Shown here: positions 34,064 to 44,501 of the stretch, piece by piece
Layout: each line of letters opens with the position of its first letter
Position numbering within the stretch: the stretch's first letter is position 1
Assembly (NCBI GenBank): GCA_002483145.1
Contig: DLHJ01000016.1
Span: 515,564-579,563, forward strand
Source of the DNA: Cellvibrio sp. UBA7671
GTDB lineage: Bacteria > Pseudomonadota > Gammaproteobacteria > Pseudomonadales > Cellvibrionaceae
DNA: 64,000 bases
Reading direction: 5' to 3'
Notes under the pieces: model-generated
Database searches by the model: none
What the model was told of the DNA's origin: nothing
The model's input: the letters and a program-made list of their open reading frames with translations, nothing else
Translations under genes and position numbers: made by a program

Positions 34064-34624
34064 TTAATGACGGCCTCTCACATGCACAATGCGGGCGCCG
34101 GGGTGATGACGGGTTTCTGTGTGATAGATACGGTCATCGTAGGCGTAGGTCACATCATAACCGACTAGCTGGCGTTCATATTCGGTGCGGTAACGCGTGT
34201 TGCAGACCTCGCGGTCTTCATAGCGCGTTACACGGCGGCTGCCGCCAGCAACATCGTTGCCAATGGCTGCACCAATTAGGCCACCGGCAGCAGTTGCGTG
34301 GTTGCTGCGGCCAACTTCATGGCCAATCGCCGCACCGATCAAGCCACCCACTACGGTGCCTTTAAAAGAATCGCCGCCGCGTTGACGCTCGCTGTAGGCC
34401 ACCGTTTCGACATGGCAGGAATCCATGGGTACTTCTACAGCGACGGTGCGGTAAATCGGTCTGCTCGACACCACGCGCGCATATTCGGTGTACTCAACCA
34501 CGTGGTAAGAATGGCGATGGTGGTCGTGGTGTTTGTGCTTATGGTGACGGTCGCGATCAGCCAGGGCGTTGTTAGCCAGCAACAGGCTGCTGGCCAGGGT
34601 GCTGATTAATAACAGGCTTTTCAT
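34064..34624 (-). CDS. His-rich glycine-zipper 2TM-domain protein
   Basis: Secreted envelope protein of the glycine zipper 2TM class (related to SlyB/17-kDa antigen repeats). A signal peptide (about residues 1-22) is followed by a histidine-rich stretch (DRDRHHKHKHHDHHRHSYH) that could bind metal. The duplicated zipper comes next (GGLIGAAIGHEVG and GGLIGAAIGNDVAGG). The C terminus is Tyr/Arg-rich and also has His pairs. I chose the ATG at 34624, which directly starts the signal peptide. It is about 100 bases downstream of the proA promoter region and upstream of the PepSY gene, but in its own unit. Confidence 0.8.
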   Translation of the reverse strand: MKSLLLISTLASSLLLANNALADRDRHHKHKHHDHHRHSYHVVEYTEYARVVSSRPIYRTVAVEVPMDSCHVETVAYSERQRGGDSFKGTVVGGLIGAAIGHEVGRSNHATAAGGLIGAAIGNDVAGGSRRVTRYEDREVCNTRYRTEYERQLVGYDVTYAYDDRIYHTETRHHPGARIVHVRGRH

Positions 34625-34868
34625 GATGTATATCTCGTATGGTTGATGGTGACTCCCGGTTGGTTGGGAGTGGAACCAGACTAAGCCTTTTAAGATGAAC
34701 GAAAACTGAAATGTCACCGAGCAATCTTGTGCGTTCCGTCGCAATCCGGATAAACCGCGTTAAAGAGTCTGAATCGCGGAAATAAAGCCAGCTTCAGCGC
34801 CAAAAGTGTGCGCAACTCGGGTTATAATCGCGGCCATTTTTTCTGAATTGCCCGCAACAGGTTGTTTC

Positions 34869-36131
34869 ATGTCTGAATTGAACGTTAAAGAGTACATGGC
34901 CGAGCTTGGCCGCAAAGCGCGTATCGCCTCCCGTGTGATCGCTGCTGCCCCCACTGCATTGAAAAACAAAGCGCTGTTGGCGATTGCCAATGAATTGGAT
35001 AAATCGCGTATTACGCTGGTGTCGGAAAATCAAAAGGACCTTGCAGCTGGCAAAGCAAATGGCCTAGATGCCGCCATGCTCGACCGCTTGGCTGTTAAGC
35101 CAGCGACGATCGACGGCATGATTGAAGGCTTGCGCCAGGTCGCGGCGCTCGCTGATCCCTGCGGTGAAATCACCGGTATGAGCTATCGCCCGAGCGGCAT
35201 CCAGGTGGGCAAAATGCGCGTGCCTTTGGGGGTGGTGGGGATCATTTACGAATCGCGCCCCAACGTGACTATCGATGCGGCGAGTCTGTGCTTAAAATCC
35301 GGTAACGCGGCAATTTTGCGTGGCGGCAGTGAGGCTATCCATTCCAATCGTGCCATCGCCAATTGTTTGCAAGCTGGTCTGAAAGCGGCTGGTTTACCTG
35401 CCGATGTGGTGCAAGTGGTGGAAACCACAGACCGCGCAGCTGTGGGTGAGTTGATCACCATGCCGCAATTTGTGGATGTGATTGTTCCTCGCGGTGGTAA
35501 AGGCTTGATCGAACGTATCAGCACTGATGCAAAAGTACCGGTGATCAAACACCTCGATGGTATTTGCCATGTGTACATTGACGATAAGGCGGATCTCGAC
35601 AAAGCCTTCACCATTTCCATGAACGCCAAGACCCATCGCTACGGTGTGTGCAATGCGATGGAAACCTTGCTGGTGCATGAGCAAGTTGCCGCGCAAATTC
35701 TGCCGCGCCTCGCTGCGGCTTACGCTGAAAAAGGTGTTGAGCTGCGCGGCGATGAAAAGACCCGCGATCTGATCAGTGCCAATGTGGCGACTGAAGAAGA
35801 TTGGGCGACCGAATATCTCGCGCCAATTTTGTCGATCAAAATTGTGTCCGGTTTGGATGAAGCCATCGCGCATATCAACCAATACAGTTCGCAACATACC
35901 GATGCAATTGTCAGTGAAGACTACACCCGCGCGCGCCGCTTTATTACCGAGGTAGATTCAGCGTCGGTAATGGTCAATGCCTCAACCCGTTTTGCTGATG
36001 GTTTTGAATACGGTTTGGGCGCTGAAATTGGGATCTCCACCGACAAAATCCATGCGCGCGGCCCGGTTGGTCTTGAAGGCCTGACCTCGCAAAAATGGGT
36101 GGTGTTTGGCGATGGACACATCCGTGCGTAA
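34869..36131 (+). CDS. proA: Gamma-glutamyl phosphate reductase ProA
   Basis: Second step of proline synthesis: NADPH-dependent reduction of gamma-glutamyl phosphate. From the ATG at 34869 it has 420 aa, as expected (about 417). Features: [45 protein letters not shown] and the catalytic Cys in [14 protein letters not shown]. It ends six bases before nadD, so it heads the cell-elongation operon here; proB is not in the window. Confidence 0.97.
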   Translation: MSELNVKEYMAELGRKARIASRVIAAAPTALKNKALLAIANELDKSRITLVSENQKDLAAGKANGLDAAMLDRLAVKPATIDGMIEGLRQVAALADPCGEITGMSYRPSGIQVGKMRVPLGVVGIIYESRPNVTIDAASLCLKSGNAAILRGGSEAIHSNRAIANCLQAGLKAAGLPADVVQVVETTDRAAVGELITMPQFVDVIVPRGGKGLIERISTDAKVPVIKHLDGICHVYIDDKADLDKAFTISMNAKTHRYGVCNAMETLLVHEQVAAQILPRLAAAYAEKGVELRGDEKTRDLISANVATEEDWATEYLAPILSIKIVSGLDEAIAHINQYSSQHTDAIVSEDYTRARRFITEVDSASVMVNASTRFADGFEYGLGAEIGISTDKIHARGPVGLEGLTSQKWVVFGDGHIRA

Positions 36132-36137
36132 CCCCTC

Positions 36138-36773
36138 ATGCGCAAGCGCATAGGTATTTTCGGCGGTACGTTTGATCCGATCCATATCGGACACTTGCGC
36201 ATCGCACTGGAAATAAAACAACAGCTGCAATTGGATGAAATGCATTTGCTGCCGTGTTATTTGCCTCCGCATCGTCCAACACCCGGGGCGAGTGCAAGCC
36301 AGCGCGTGGACATGCTGGAGATAGCGTTGCAAAGCTGCACGGAATTGCGAATAGATAAGCGCGAATTGCAGCGCGATAAACCTTCCTATACTTACGACAC
36401 CCTGCATGAATTGCGTGCTGAAGTAGGCGAACACAACAGTTTGTGTTTGTGTATGGGAATGGACAGTTTTGCGACGCTCGATACCTGGCATAACTGGATG
36501 CAATTGTTGCAGTTGGCACATATCGTAGTCGTTGCGCGTCCGGGTTGGTTTTTGCCGGAGTCGGGAGCAGTGGCCGATTTGTTGCAATCCAATCGCGCTG
36601 ATAGCACGGTGATTTCGCAAAAGTCAGCGGGTGCGATTGTGTTGTTGGAGCAGCGGTTACTGCCCATCTCCGCTACTGATATTCGCGCGCAAATTCACGC
36701 CGGAAATTCGCCGCAGTTTTTGGTCCCCGATGGAGTGTGGAATTACATTCGCAGCAATGGTCTTTATCAATAA
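36138..36773 (+). CDS. nadD: Nicotinate-nucleotide adenylyltransferase NadD
   Basis: Makes nicotinate adenine dinucleotide in NAD synthesis. It has the nucleotidyltransferase signature GIFGGTFDPIHIGHLRIALE (with HIGH) and the C-terminal ISATDIRAQI. At 211 aa it is normal. It follows proA by six bases and precedes rsfS by about 60, the standard gammaproteobacterial order. Confidence 0.96.
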   Translation: MRKRIGIFGGTFDPIHIGHLRIALEIKQQLQLDEMHLLPCYLPPHRPTPGASASQRVDMLEIALQSCTELRIDKRELQRDKPSYTYDTLHELRAEVGEHNSLCLCMGMDSFATLDTWHNWMQLLQLAHIVVVARPGWFLPESGAVADLLQSNRADSTVISQKSAGAIVLLEQRLLPISATDIRAQIHAGNSPQFLVPDGVWNYIRSNGLYQ

Positions 36774-36836
36774 GCCGCGCTCTTGATTAATCTTTTTTAC
36801 ATTTTATTTTTGAATTTTTTATTAATAGGTAACTGA

Positions 36837-37184
36837 ATGTCAGATTTAAACAAAGCGATCATTAACGCCCTTGAAAACCTCAAAGGCAAAGACATAGTGA
36901 CGCTCGATGTGCACGAACTCACCGATGTGATGGACACCCTGATTATTGCCAGCGGTACCTCCAGCCGTCACTCGCGTTCATTAGCTGAAAACTTGGTGGA
37001 AGAAACCAAAAAAGCCGGCTTTCGCGCTTTGGGCATTGAAGGTTTGGAAACCGGTGATTGGGTTTTGGTGGACTACGGCGATACAGTGGTGCATGTGATG
37101 CAACAGGAGGCGCGTGATTATTACGAGTTGGAAAAACTCTGGTCGATGAAACCGGCCAATCGTGACAAACCCATTAGCGGTTGA
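36837..37184 (+). CDS. rsfS: Ribosomal silencing factor RsfS
   Basis: Binds uL14 on the large subunit and blocks subunit joining when nutrients are low. The 115-aa protein has LKGKDIVTLDVHELTDVMDT, IIASGTSSRHSRSLAENLVE and VLVDYGDTVVHVMQ, the family pattern. It lies 12 bases before rlmH. Confidence 0.95.
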   Translation: MSDLNKAIINALENLKGKDIVTLDVHELTDVMDTLIIASGTSSRHSRSLAENLVEETKKAGFRALGIEGLETGDWVLVDYGDTVVHVMQQEARDYYELEKLWSMKPANRDKPISG

Positions 37185-37196
37185 TAAATAGTCGCT

Positions 37197-37673
37197 ATGC
37201 GCATTCGCATTATCGCTGTTGGCACTAAAATGCCCGACTGGGTTGAAGCTGGCTATGCGGAATACGCCAAACGTATGCCGCGCGATGTCACGGTAGAAAT
37301 GGTGGAATTGCCGCTCGCCCAGCGCAGTAAAAATAGCGATATTGCCAAGGTGATGGAAAAAGAAGGCGAGGCCATGCTCGCGGTGATTGAAAAAGGCGGC
37401 AAAGACGAACAAGTGATTGCACTTGAGGTCAAAGGCAAGCCTTGGAGCACCGAACAGCTCGCGGAAAATCTCGCGGGCTGGAAAATGAGTGGATCAAATT
37501 ATTCATTGCTGATCGGTGGCCCTGATGGTTTGGCGCCGGCGTGCTTGGCGCTGGCAACAATAAAGTGGTCGCTCTCACCGCTCACCTTACCTCATCCTTT
37601 GGTGCGCATTTTGGTGATCGAGCAACTTTATCGAGCCTGTACGATTTTGCAAAATCATCCATATCACAAATAA
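37197..37673 (+). CDS. rlmH: 23S rRNA pseudouridine-1915 N3-methyltransferase RlmH
   Basis: SPOUT methyltransferase acting on helix 69 of 23S rRNA. Features: [20 protein letters not shown] at the start, [10 protein letters not shown], and the knotted C terminus with [17 protein letters not shown]. Its 158 aa is near the usual 155. Confidence 0.96.
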   Translation: MRIRIIAVGTKMPDWVEAGYAEYAKRMPRDVTVEMVELPLAQRSKNSDIAKVMEKEGEAMLAVIEKGGKDEQVIALEVKGKPWSTEQLAENLAGWKMSGSNYSLLIGGPDGLAPACLALATIKWSLSPLTLPHPLVRILVIEQLYRACTILQNHPYHK

Positions 37674-37746
37674 TGATATCGCCAAGGCCAGGTTAAAAAA
37701 CCTACAACACTATCAACCTTGATTTATACGAGTTCCCGACCCGAAC

Positions 37747-39792
37747 ATGCAAGAATCCCAACAGTTTAAAGATCACCAGCGCGAGGCAAAAATATTTCGC
37801 AGCCGCGTAGTGGTGATGGCGGTATTTATGCTGCTGTTGGTGTCAATCCTGGTGTATCGCTATTACGATTTGCAAATCGTCAATTACGAAGAGTACGCCA
37901 CCCAATCTGATCGCAATCGCGTACACGTGCAGCCGGTTCCACCAACCCGCGGTTTGATCTTTGACCGCAATGGCGAACTGCTTGCCGATAATAAAGCGAG
38001 TTTTACTCTCTCGGTTGTCAGTGCTGATGCCACCGAATTGAACAACACGATTGAGTTGCTTAAAAGCCTGATTGAAATTAGCGCGTCGGATTTGGGTAAG
38101 TTCTATAAAGCCCAAAAACAGCGTCGCCATAAACTCGACCCAGTTCCCCTGCGCTATCGTCTCACTGAAGAAGAAATTGCGCGCCTTGCGGTAAATCAGC
38201 ATTTACTGGACGGTGTAGAGGTCAATGCGGAGCTGGTCCGCAATTATCCGCACAAGGACATGTTTGCCCATGTGATTGGCTATACCGGGCGCATCAGTGA
38301 AAAGGAGGTGGATGCGTTCACGCCTGAGCAATTGCAGCGTTATTCCGGTACCCACGCCATCGGTAAGATTGGGATCGAGGCGAGTTACGAAGATGTGTTG
38401 CTGGGTGAAGTTGGCAGCCAGAACGTGGAGACCAATGCACGCGGTCGTGTTATGCGCATTCTTGATCGCATAGATTCCAAGCAGGGCAGCGATTTGCGCC
38501 TGCATTTGGATGCGCGCATGCAGGAGACCGCCGTCGCTGCCATGCGTGGCCGGCGCGGCGCAGTAGTGGCGATTGATGTGAAAACCGGCGGCGTTTTAGC
38601 GGCGGTGAGCTACCCCGGTTTTGACCCTAATTTGTTTGTGACGGGCATTGGCTATCGCGATTACAAAAGTCTTAATGAGGACATAGATACCCCGTTGTTT
38701 AACCGCTTTTTACAGGCTCAATACCCGCCCGGTTCAACTATAAAGCCGGTGATTGGTCTTGCTGGTTTGCATACGGGGTTTACCGATGTCAATCGCGCCA
38801 TTTCGGACCGCGGCGTATTTACCTTGCCCGGCAGTTCACGTCTCTATCGCGATTGGGTGCTGGCCAGAACCGGTGGTGGCCATGGCCGGGTGGATCTCAA
38901 AGCGGCCATTTCCCAATCCTGTGATACCTACTTCTGGGATCTGGGCAACCGCATGGGGATCGACAATATCAGTAGTTTTGGCGGGCATTTTGGCCTCGGT
39001 AACCTCACCGGCATAGATATTCCCAGCGAACGCAAAGGCCTGTGGCCCTCGCGCGAGTGGAAGCGTGCGGCACGGCGCGAAGCTTGGTACCCGGGCGATA
39101 CGGTCAATATTTCGATTGGGCAGGGCATGGTGCTGGCGACCCCCATGCAATTGGCGGTGATGACTGCCACTATCGCCAATCGAGGTGTCCGCTATCGGCC
39201 GCAATTTATCCAGAAAATTGGTGATCAGGTGCATGAGCCGATTGTCGATGAGATATTCGAAACCAAACCCGAATATTGGGATGCGATTATCGGTGGCATG
39301 GAAGAGGTAATGCACGGTGCACGCGGCACGGCGCGGCGGGTATCGGAGCGCTCTGAATATCGGATGGCGGGCAAGTCGGGTACGGCGCAGGTAGTAGCGA
39401 TCGCCCAAAACGCCAAATACAACTCAGCGCTGCTGAAAGAGCGCCATCGCGACCACGCCCTGTTTGTGGCCTTTGCGCCGGTTGAGGCACCGCAAATTGC
39501 AGTGGCGGTGATGCTTGAAAATGCCGAAGGGGGATCGAGCCAAGCCGCACCAGTTGCGCGCGCGATGATGGATGCCCATCTCTTGGGTTATTACCTCAAA
39601 GCTGACGAATTTGTTCCACCTGTAGGATTCCACCACGCTGCCATTATCAAGCGCGCGAACAACTACATCGCCGAGCGCAAAGCCGTGCGGGTGGCTAAAG
39701 AGGCGGAATTAGCTGCGAAAGCGGCCGTGCAAGCTGTAGATACTTCTTCATCAGCTGCGTCTGCTGCGGTTCTGGAGACCACTCATGAGTAA
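37747..39792 (+). CDS. mrdA: Penicillin-binding protein 2, elongation transpeptidase
   Basis: Cross-links peptidoglycan during rod elongation, with RodA. An N-terminal membrane anchor (about residues 20-42) is followed by the dimerization/pedestal domain and the transpeptidase domain. The latter has SxxK in PPGSTIKPVIG (about residue 330), SxN-type SQSCD, and KSGTAQV. At 681 aa it is slightly longer than E. coli PBP2 (633), with extra Ala/Ser-rich residues at the C terminus. Its last eight bases overlap rodA. Confidence 0.96.
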   Translation: MQESQQFKDHQREAKIFRSRVVVMAVFMLLLVSILVYRYYDLQIVNYEEYATQSDRNRVHVQPVPPTRGLIFDRNGELLADNKASFTLSVVSADATELNNTIELLKSLIEISASDLGKFYKAQKQRRHKLDPVPLRYRLTEEEIARLAVNQHLLDGVEVNAELVRNYPHKDMFAHVIGYTGRISEKEVDAFTPEQLQRYSGTHAIGKIGIEASYEDVLLGEVGSQNVETNARGRVMRILDRIDSKQGSDLRLHLDARMQETAVAAMRGRRGAVVAIDVKTGGVLAAVSYPGFDPNLFVTGIGYRDYKSLNEDIDTPLFNRFLQAQYPPGSTIKPVIGLAGLHTGFTDVNRAISDRGVFTLPGSSRLYRDWVLARTGGGHGRVDLKAAISQSCDTYFWDLGNRMGIDNISSFGGHFGLGNLTGIDIPSERKGLWPSREWKRAARREAWYPGDTVNISIGQGMVLATPMQLAVMTATIANRGVRYRPQFIQKIGDQVHEPIVDEIFETKPEYWDAIIGGMEEVMHGARGTARRVSERSEYRMAGKSGTAQVVAIAQNAKYNSALLKERHRDHALFVAFAPVEAPQIAVAVMLENAEGGSSQAAPVARAMMDAHLLGYYLKADEFVPPVGFHHAAIIKRANNYIAERKAVRVAKEAELAAKAAVQAVDTSSSAASAAVLETTHE

Positions 39793-40939
39793 ACAGGATT
39801 TCCTGCGACGCATGCCGGAGGCGGCGAGTGCTTTCAGCCGCCGCGCGCGTCTCGCCGAGCGTCTGCATATCGATTTTTTCCTGCTGCTGCTGTTGATGTT
39901 GCTGACAGTGATTGGCCTGACTGTGCTCTACAGCGCCAGTGGGCACAACTTGCCGAGCGTGGAAAAGCAGGGCACTTTTTTTATGATTGCCTACGTCACC
40001 ATGTTTATAGTCGCGCAGATTCCGGTCGAGTTTATGCGGCGCATGGCGCCCTTCGCCTATGTGGGTGGCGTCTTGTTATTGCTGGCGGTGACTATTTTTG
40101 GCGATATTTCCATGGGCGCCCAGCGTTGGCTACAGATCGGCAGCTTCCGTTTCCAGCCATCGGAAATCATGAAACTCGCCATGCCCATCACCATTGCGGC
40201 CTACCTCAGCCGTGGCTTTTTACCGCCGCGATTCACTCAGGTCATCATAGTGCTCGGGTTGATCGGTCTACCCACAGCCCTGATTATCGAACAGCCCGAC
40301 TTGGGCACCTCCATCCTGGTCGCCACTTCGGGCATTATGGTGTTGTTTTTCTCCGGCCTGCTCTGGCGTTATATCGCTGCTGCCGTGGTGGTGTTTGGCG
40401 CAAGTCTCTGGCCAATCTGGCATTTTATGCTGCACGATTACCAGCGCCAGCGGGTGCTGACCATGCTTGACCCCACGCAGGATCCACTGGGAACCGGGTG
40501 GAATATAATCCAGTCGAAAACGGCAATTGGCTCTGGTGGCCTGTCGGGCAAAGGCTGGATGGAAGGCACCCAATCGCGCCTGGATTTCCTGCCTGAAGGC
40601 CACACGGATTTTATTATTGCAGTTATGTCAGAAGAGTTTGGCCTACTCGGGGTGATACTCTTATTGGCCATTTACGCGATGGTCATTATTCGCGGCTTGA
40701 TGATTGCGGTGAACTCGCAAAGCAGTTTTGGCCGTCTGCTCGCTGCGGCTGTGAGTTCAACGTTTTTTGTTTATGTGTTCGTCAATATGGGTATGGTGTC
40801 AGGCATAGTGCCGGTGGTCGGTGTACCCTTACCCCTGATCAGCCAGGGCGGCACGGCGATTGTTGCGCTCTTTGCCGGTTTCGGTTTGTTGATGGCAATT
40901 GCCACTGAGAAAAAACGGGTAATGACCCCCCAGTCTTGA
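39785..40939 (+). CDS. rodA: Rod-shape peptidoglycan polymerase RodA
   Basis: SEDS glycosyltransferase that polymerizes lipid II during elongation. It has about ten membrane helices, with conserved LQIGSFRFQPSEIMKLAMPI, QPDLGTSILV, FLPEGHTDFIIAVMSEEFG and the late GVPLPLISQGGTA. The N-terminal 30 residues are basic and cytoplasmic. It overlaps mrdA (ATGAGTAA), so the partner proteins are made together. Confidence 0.96.
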   Translation: MSKQDFLRRMPEAASAFSRRARLAERLHIDFFLLLLLMLLTVIGLTVLYSASGHNLPSVEKQGTFFMIAYVTMFIVAQIPVEFMRRMAPFAYVGGVLLLLAVTIFGDISMGAQRWLQIGSFRFQPSEIMKLAMPITIAAYLSRGFLPPRFTQVIIVLGLIGLPTALIIEQPDLGTSILVATSGIMVLFFSGLLWRYIAAAVVVFGASLWPIWHFMLHDYQRQRVLTMLDPTQDPLGTGWNIIQSKTAIGSGGLSGKGWMEGTQSRLDFLPEGHTDFIIAVMSEEFGLLGVILLLAIYAMVIIRGLMIAVNSQSSFGRLLAAAVSSTFFVYVFVNMGMVSGIVPVVGVPLPLISQGGTAIVALFAGFGLLMAIATEKKRVMTPQS

Positions 40940-40988
40940 TCCATATACCGCCGGTTAGTGGATAGGAAAATGCGTTAAACGAGGTTTT

Positions 40989-42029
40989 ATGTTGTCTTTC
41001 TGTTATAGCGTTTCAAAAAAATGCCTGAGTATTCTAGCGGGTGCAAGCCTGAGTGTTATTGCGGCGGCGGATTACAGTCAGCATCCACTGGCGGCTGGTT
41101 TTGTCGATGAAATGGTAAAGCAGCATGGCTTTACCGCCGAGGAAATTACTCAATGGTTGAGTAAGGCAGAAAAGCGTCAACCGATTTTGGAGGCGATTGC
41201 GCGCCCGGCAGAAAAATCCAAAACCTGGAAAGAATATCGGCCGATTTTTATCGTGCCTATGCGCATCACCAATGGTGTTGCGTTTTGGAATGAGCATCGC
41301 GCCGCACTGACGCGCGCCGAAAAAGAATATGGTGTGCCCGCCGAAATTATTGTGGCGATTATCGGTGTGGAAACTAACTACGGCAAAAATACCGGCAGCT
41401 GGTATGTGATTGATGCGCTCACCACCCTTGCGTTTGATTATCCGCCGCGCGCGCCATTTTTCCGCTCTGAATTGGTGAATTATTTTATTCTCACGCGCGA
41501 GCAAAAACACAATCCGCTGGAGTTCAAAGGCTCTTATGCAGGTGCCATGGGCTATGGTCAATTTATGCCGTCAAGCTACCGCAATTTTGCTGTCGATTTC
41601 AGCGGTGATGGTTTTACCGATATCTGGAATAACCCCACCGATGCGATTGGCAGTGTCGCCAACTATTTCAAAAAGCATGGATGGCAAACCGGCAAAGCAG
41701 TTGTGGTTCCGGCTAGGTTGACCAAAGCGCGCGATACTCTGTTGGCCAACGAGTCTTTCAATAAAGTAGAACCACCCAGTATTAAAGTGAGTGAATGGAA
41801 AAAAGCAGGTATCGCATCCGCCAAAAAAATTGCCCGCAACACACCGGCGATCGCGCTTGAATTTGATGGCGCCAATGGCTTGGAATATTGGCTCGGTTTG
41901 CAGAATTTTTACACCATCACCCGCTACAACCGCAGCCCCATGTACGCCATGGCAGTGTACGATTTAAGCCTTGATATCAAACAAGCGATGCGTAACATCG
42001 ATAAACCATCTGCGGGAGCAGCCCACTAA
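40989..42029 (+). CDS. mltB: Membrane-bound lytic transglycosylase B
   Basis: Cleaves peptidoglycan glycan strands (GH103). The catalytic Glu is in IIGVETNYGKNTG (about residue 122), followed by YAGAMGYGQFMPSSYRNFAV and WNNPTDAIGSVANYFKKHGW. The N terminus looks like a signal sequence. There is a Cys at residue 15 (KKCLSILAG), but it precedes the hydrophobic core, so a classic lipobox is not evident, unlike E. coli MltB. Its stop overlaps the rlpA start by one base. Confidence 0.92.
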   Translation: MLSFCYSVSKKCLSILAGASLSVIAAADYSQHPLAAGFVDEMVKQHGFTAEEITQWLSKAEKRQPILEAIARPAEKSKTWKEYRPIFIVPMRITNGVAFWNEHRAALTRAEKEYGVPAEIIVAIIGVETNYGKNTGSWYVIDALTTLAFDYPPRAPFFRSELVNYFILTREQKHNPLEFKGSYAGAMGYGQFMPSSYRNFAVDFSGDGFTDIWNNPTDAIGSVANYFKKHGWQTGKAVVVPARLTKARDTLLANESFNKVEPPSIKVSEWKKAGIASAKKIARNTPAIALEFDGANGLEYWLGLQNFYTITRYNRSPMYAMAVYDLSLDIKQAMRNIDKPSAGAAH

Positions 42030-42937
42030 TGCTATCAATGCCCCGAACTGGCTCTGCCAATAAAATACAAAAAAGAAATATCGCACTGGTATTCATTTGC
42101 TGTGTTTTATTGGCGGCCTGTTCAGGCAATAAACCCAAGTCCGGTAAGCCCACTAAATCCTCTGAGCCATACAACCCCAATGATGGCCGCTACGAACACG
42201 ATAAGGATTTTGGGCCAAGCGAAGACATTGATATGTCGCACGTGCCCGATGCTGTGCCGCGCTATGAAACACGCACCCGGGCAGGCAATAAAAATCCTTA
42301 CACTGTGCTCGGCAAAACCTATCACCTGATCAAAGATGAAAGTTCCTATCGCGAGCGCGGTTACGCTTCCTGGTACGGCAATAAATTTAATGGACACAAT
42401 ACGTCCAATGGCGAACGCTACGATATGTACGCCATGACCGGTGCACATAAAACCTTGCCGATTCCCTCTTACGTGCGCGTGACCAATTTGGATAATGGCA
42501 AAAGCGTCGTTGTGCGTATTAATGACCGCGGCCCTTTTCACCAGGGACGCATTGTGGATTTGAGTTACGCCGCAGCGCAGCGCATTGGTATCCATAAAAC
42601 TGGCACTGGCAGGGTCGAAGTAGAAATTGCATTGCCTGGTGATGCGGCGCCCATCCCGCGCCGCGCCGATAGCAAAACGCCAAAAAATCTTGAGCCGGCA
42701 TTACCAGCGGGTACTTATTTACAGTTGGGTGCATTCAGCCAAAAAGATTCTGCACAGCAATTTGCGGCGAGTGTAGGTAGCAAACTGACTTATCCGATCA
42801 TCATTAAATCTGCGGCACAACCTAAACAGGTACACCGCGTGCGCGTTGGCCCATTTAAAGACGCAAAAAGTTTGCAAGATGCTCGCGACCAATTAGCGCG
42901 GATTAAAATTTTTGAAGCGCATGTGGTTTATCAGTAA
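42029..42937 (+). CDS. rlpA: RlpA septal-ring lytic transglycosylase lipoprotein
   Basis: Cleaves denuded glycan strands at the septum in Pseudomonas. It has a lipobox LLAAC near residue 31, a double-psi beta-barrel domain (about 108-200) with ASWYGNKFNGHNTSNGERYD and VRINDRGPFHQGRIVDLS, and a C-terminal SPOR domain (about 228-302, TYLQLGAFSQKDSAQQFA) that binds denuded glycans. A second in-frame ATG lies at codon 4. Translation is coupled to mltB. Confidence 0.94.
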   Translation: MLSMPRTGSANKIQKRNIALVFICCVLLAACSGNKPKSGKPTKSSEPYNPNDGRYEHDKDFGPSEDIDMSHVPDAVPRYETRTRAGNKNPYTVLGKTYHLIKDESSYRERGYASWYGNKFNGHNTSNGERYDMYAMTGAHKTLPIPSYVRVTNLDNGKSVVVRINDRGPFHQGRIVDLSYAAAQRIGIHKTGTGRVEVEIALPGDAAPIPRRADSKTPKNLEPALPAGTYLQLGAFSQKDSAQQFAASVGSKLTYPIIIKSAAQPKQVHRVRVGPFKDAKSLQDARDQLARIKIFEAHVVYQ

Positions 42938-43051
42938 ATCCGGTAGCGCTTGCACTTGAGATTCAGGTTTGATTCACGCCGCTGCTTTACTGTTACAATT
43001 CGCGAATTCAAATTTTCTTTTTTATTTCGTTTTACAGAGTGTTAATCCACC

Positions 43052-44266
43052 ATGATTAAAAAATTATTAGCCAGTGTCCTGCTGGTCAGTTCAGGCCTCA
43101 CCTTTGCACAGCAGCCAGCTGCACCAGTTCCATCTGCCACTTTGCCTACGCCGACTCCTGGACAGGTTGTCGAACAAAAGCCAGTGGTTATTCCTGCAGC
43201 GCCCCAATTGGCTGCGACCGGTTTTATTTTGGTTGATGCTACTACTGGCAGCATTGTGGCCGAGAGCAATTCTGAACAGCGTTTACCTCCTGCGAGCCTC
43301 ACCAAAATGATGTCCAGTTATTTGGTGGTTGATGAAATTGAAAAAGGCCGCATCACCGAAGATGCTATGGTGAACATCAGCGTAAAAGCCTGGAAAATGG
43401 GCGGCTCACGCATGTATGTAAAAGAAGGCACACAAGTGTCAGTTATCGATTTATTGCGCGGTGTGATTATCCAATCGGGCAACGATGCAACCGTAGCGCT
43501 CGCTGAATATGTGTCCGGCAATGAAGATGCCTTTGTCGATAAAATGAACCAAACTGCAGCGCAGTTGGGTATGGTCAATACCCATTTTGAAAACTCAACT
43601 GGATGGCCGGCAGAAGGTCACTTGACTACGGCAAAAGATTTGGCGGTGCTTGCGCGTGCGATCATTAATGATCATCCAACTCACTATCCGATCTACGCCG
43701 AGAAATATTTTTTCTATAACAACATTCGTCAACCCAACCGCAATTTATTGTTGAACCGCGACGAGACTGTTGACGGCTTAAAAACCGGCCACACGGAGGA
43801 AGCGGGTTATTGCTTAGTGGCATCGTCTAAACGTGAAAACACCCGTTTTATTGCTGTGGTGATGGGCACCGAAAGTGAAAGTGCGCGCGCTGCCGAAACA
43901 CAAAAATTACTGGCTTATGGATTCCGCTACTTCCAGACCACCCAACTTTATCAAGCGGGTCAGCAGGTGAGTAGTTCGCGCGTGTGGGCAGGTAAAACCC
44001 AGGAAGTCACACTCGGCATCCCTAATAATATTGTGCTGACCTTACCCAAAGGCCGCGAGCAATCACTGCAAGCAAAAATGCATATCAATGAAATCATTAA
44101 AGCCCCGATTGCTGTCGGACAGGAGTTGGGCAACCTCACCGTTGAGCTGGATGGCCAATTGTTGGTGAATACCCCGATTGTTGCGCTGCAAGCAGTCGAA
44201 GAAGCCGGATTTTTTGCGCGTCTACTCGACAATTTGAAATTATTCTTTCGCAATTTATTCAGCTGA
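43052..44266 (+). CDS. dacA: D-alanyl-D-alanine carboxypeptidase DacA (PBP5/6)
   Basis: Trims the terminal D-Ala from peptidoglycan stem peptides. It has a signal peptide (about 1-19, cut after FAQ), SxxK in PPASLTKMMSSYLV, SGN in IIQSGNDATVALAE, and KTG in GLKTGHTEEAGYC. The C-terminal PBP5 domain ends in an amphipathic helix (FARLLDNLKLFFRNLF) for membrane attachment. The 404 aa fits. It ends the elongation cluster here; ybeD-lipB-lipA, which usually follow, are about 11.5 kb further on. Confidence 0.95.
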   Translation: MIKKLLASVLLVSSGLTFAQQPAAPVPSATLPTPTPGQVVEQKPVVIPAAPQLAATGFILVDATTGSIVAESNSEQRLPPASLTKMMSSYLVVDEIEKGRITEDAMVNISVKAWKMGGSRMYVKEGTQVSVIDLLRGVIIQSGNDATVALAEYVSGNEDAFVDKMNQTAAQLGMVNTHFENSTGWPAEGHLTTAKDLAVLARAIINDHPTHYPIYAEKYFFYNNIRQPNRNLLLNRDETVDGLKTGHTEEAGYCLVASSKRENTRFIAVVMGTESESARAAETQKLLAYGFRYFQTTQLYQAGQQVSSSRVWAGKTQEVTLGIPNNIVLTLPKGREQSLQAKMHINEIIKAPIAVGQELGNLTVELDGQLLVNTPIVALQAVEEAGFFARLLDNLKLFFRNLFS

Positions 44267-44501
44267 TCGCTAGAATCAATCCGTTGGTAGTTGCTCTGTT
44301 TGGGTGCGCAGGCAACTCCCGGAACCTCTGAATCTCTCTCCTCCAGTTCGTTAAGAATTGATCGGCTTCAGCAATTCCGACAATACAGGTATTGCTGTTC
44401 CAGTTGACTCCGGTATTGTTTTGATTTGTTGATGTGCTGCGGTGAAGCGGCTCAGATGTTCACATCAACTTACTCAGAAATAACAAATCAAGGAGCTTTT
44501 T

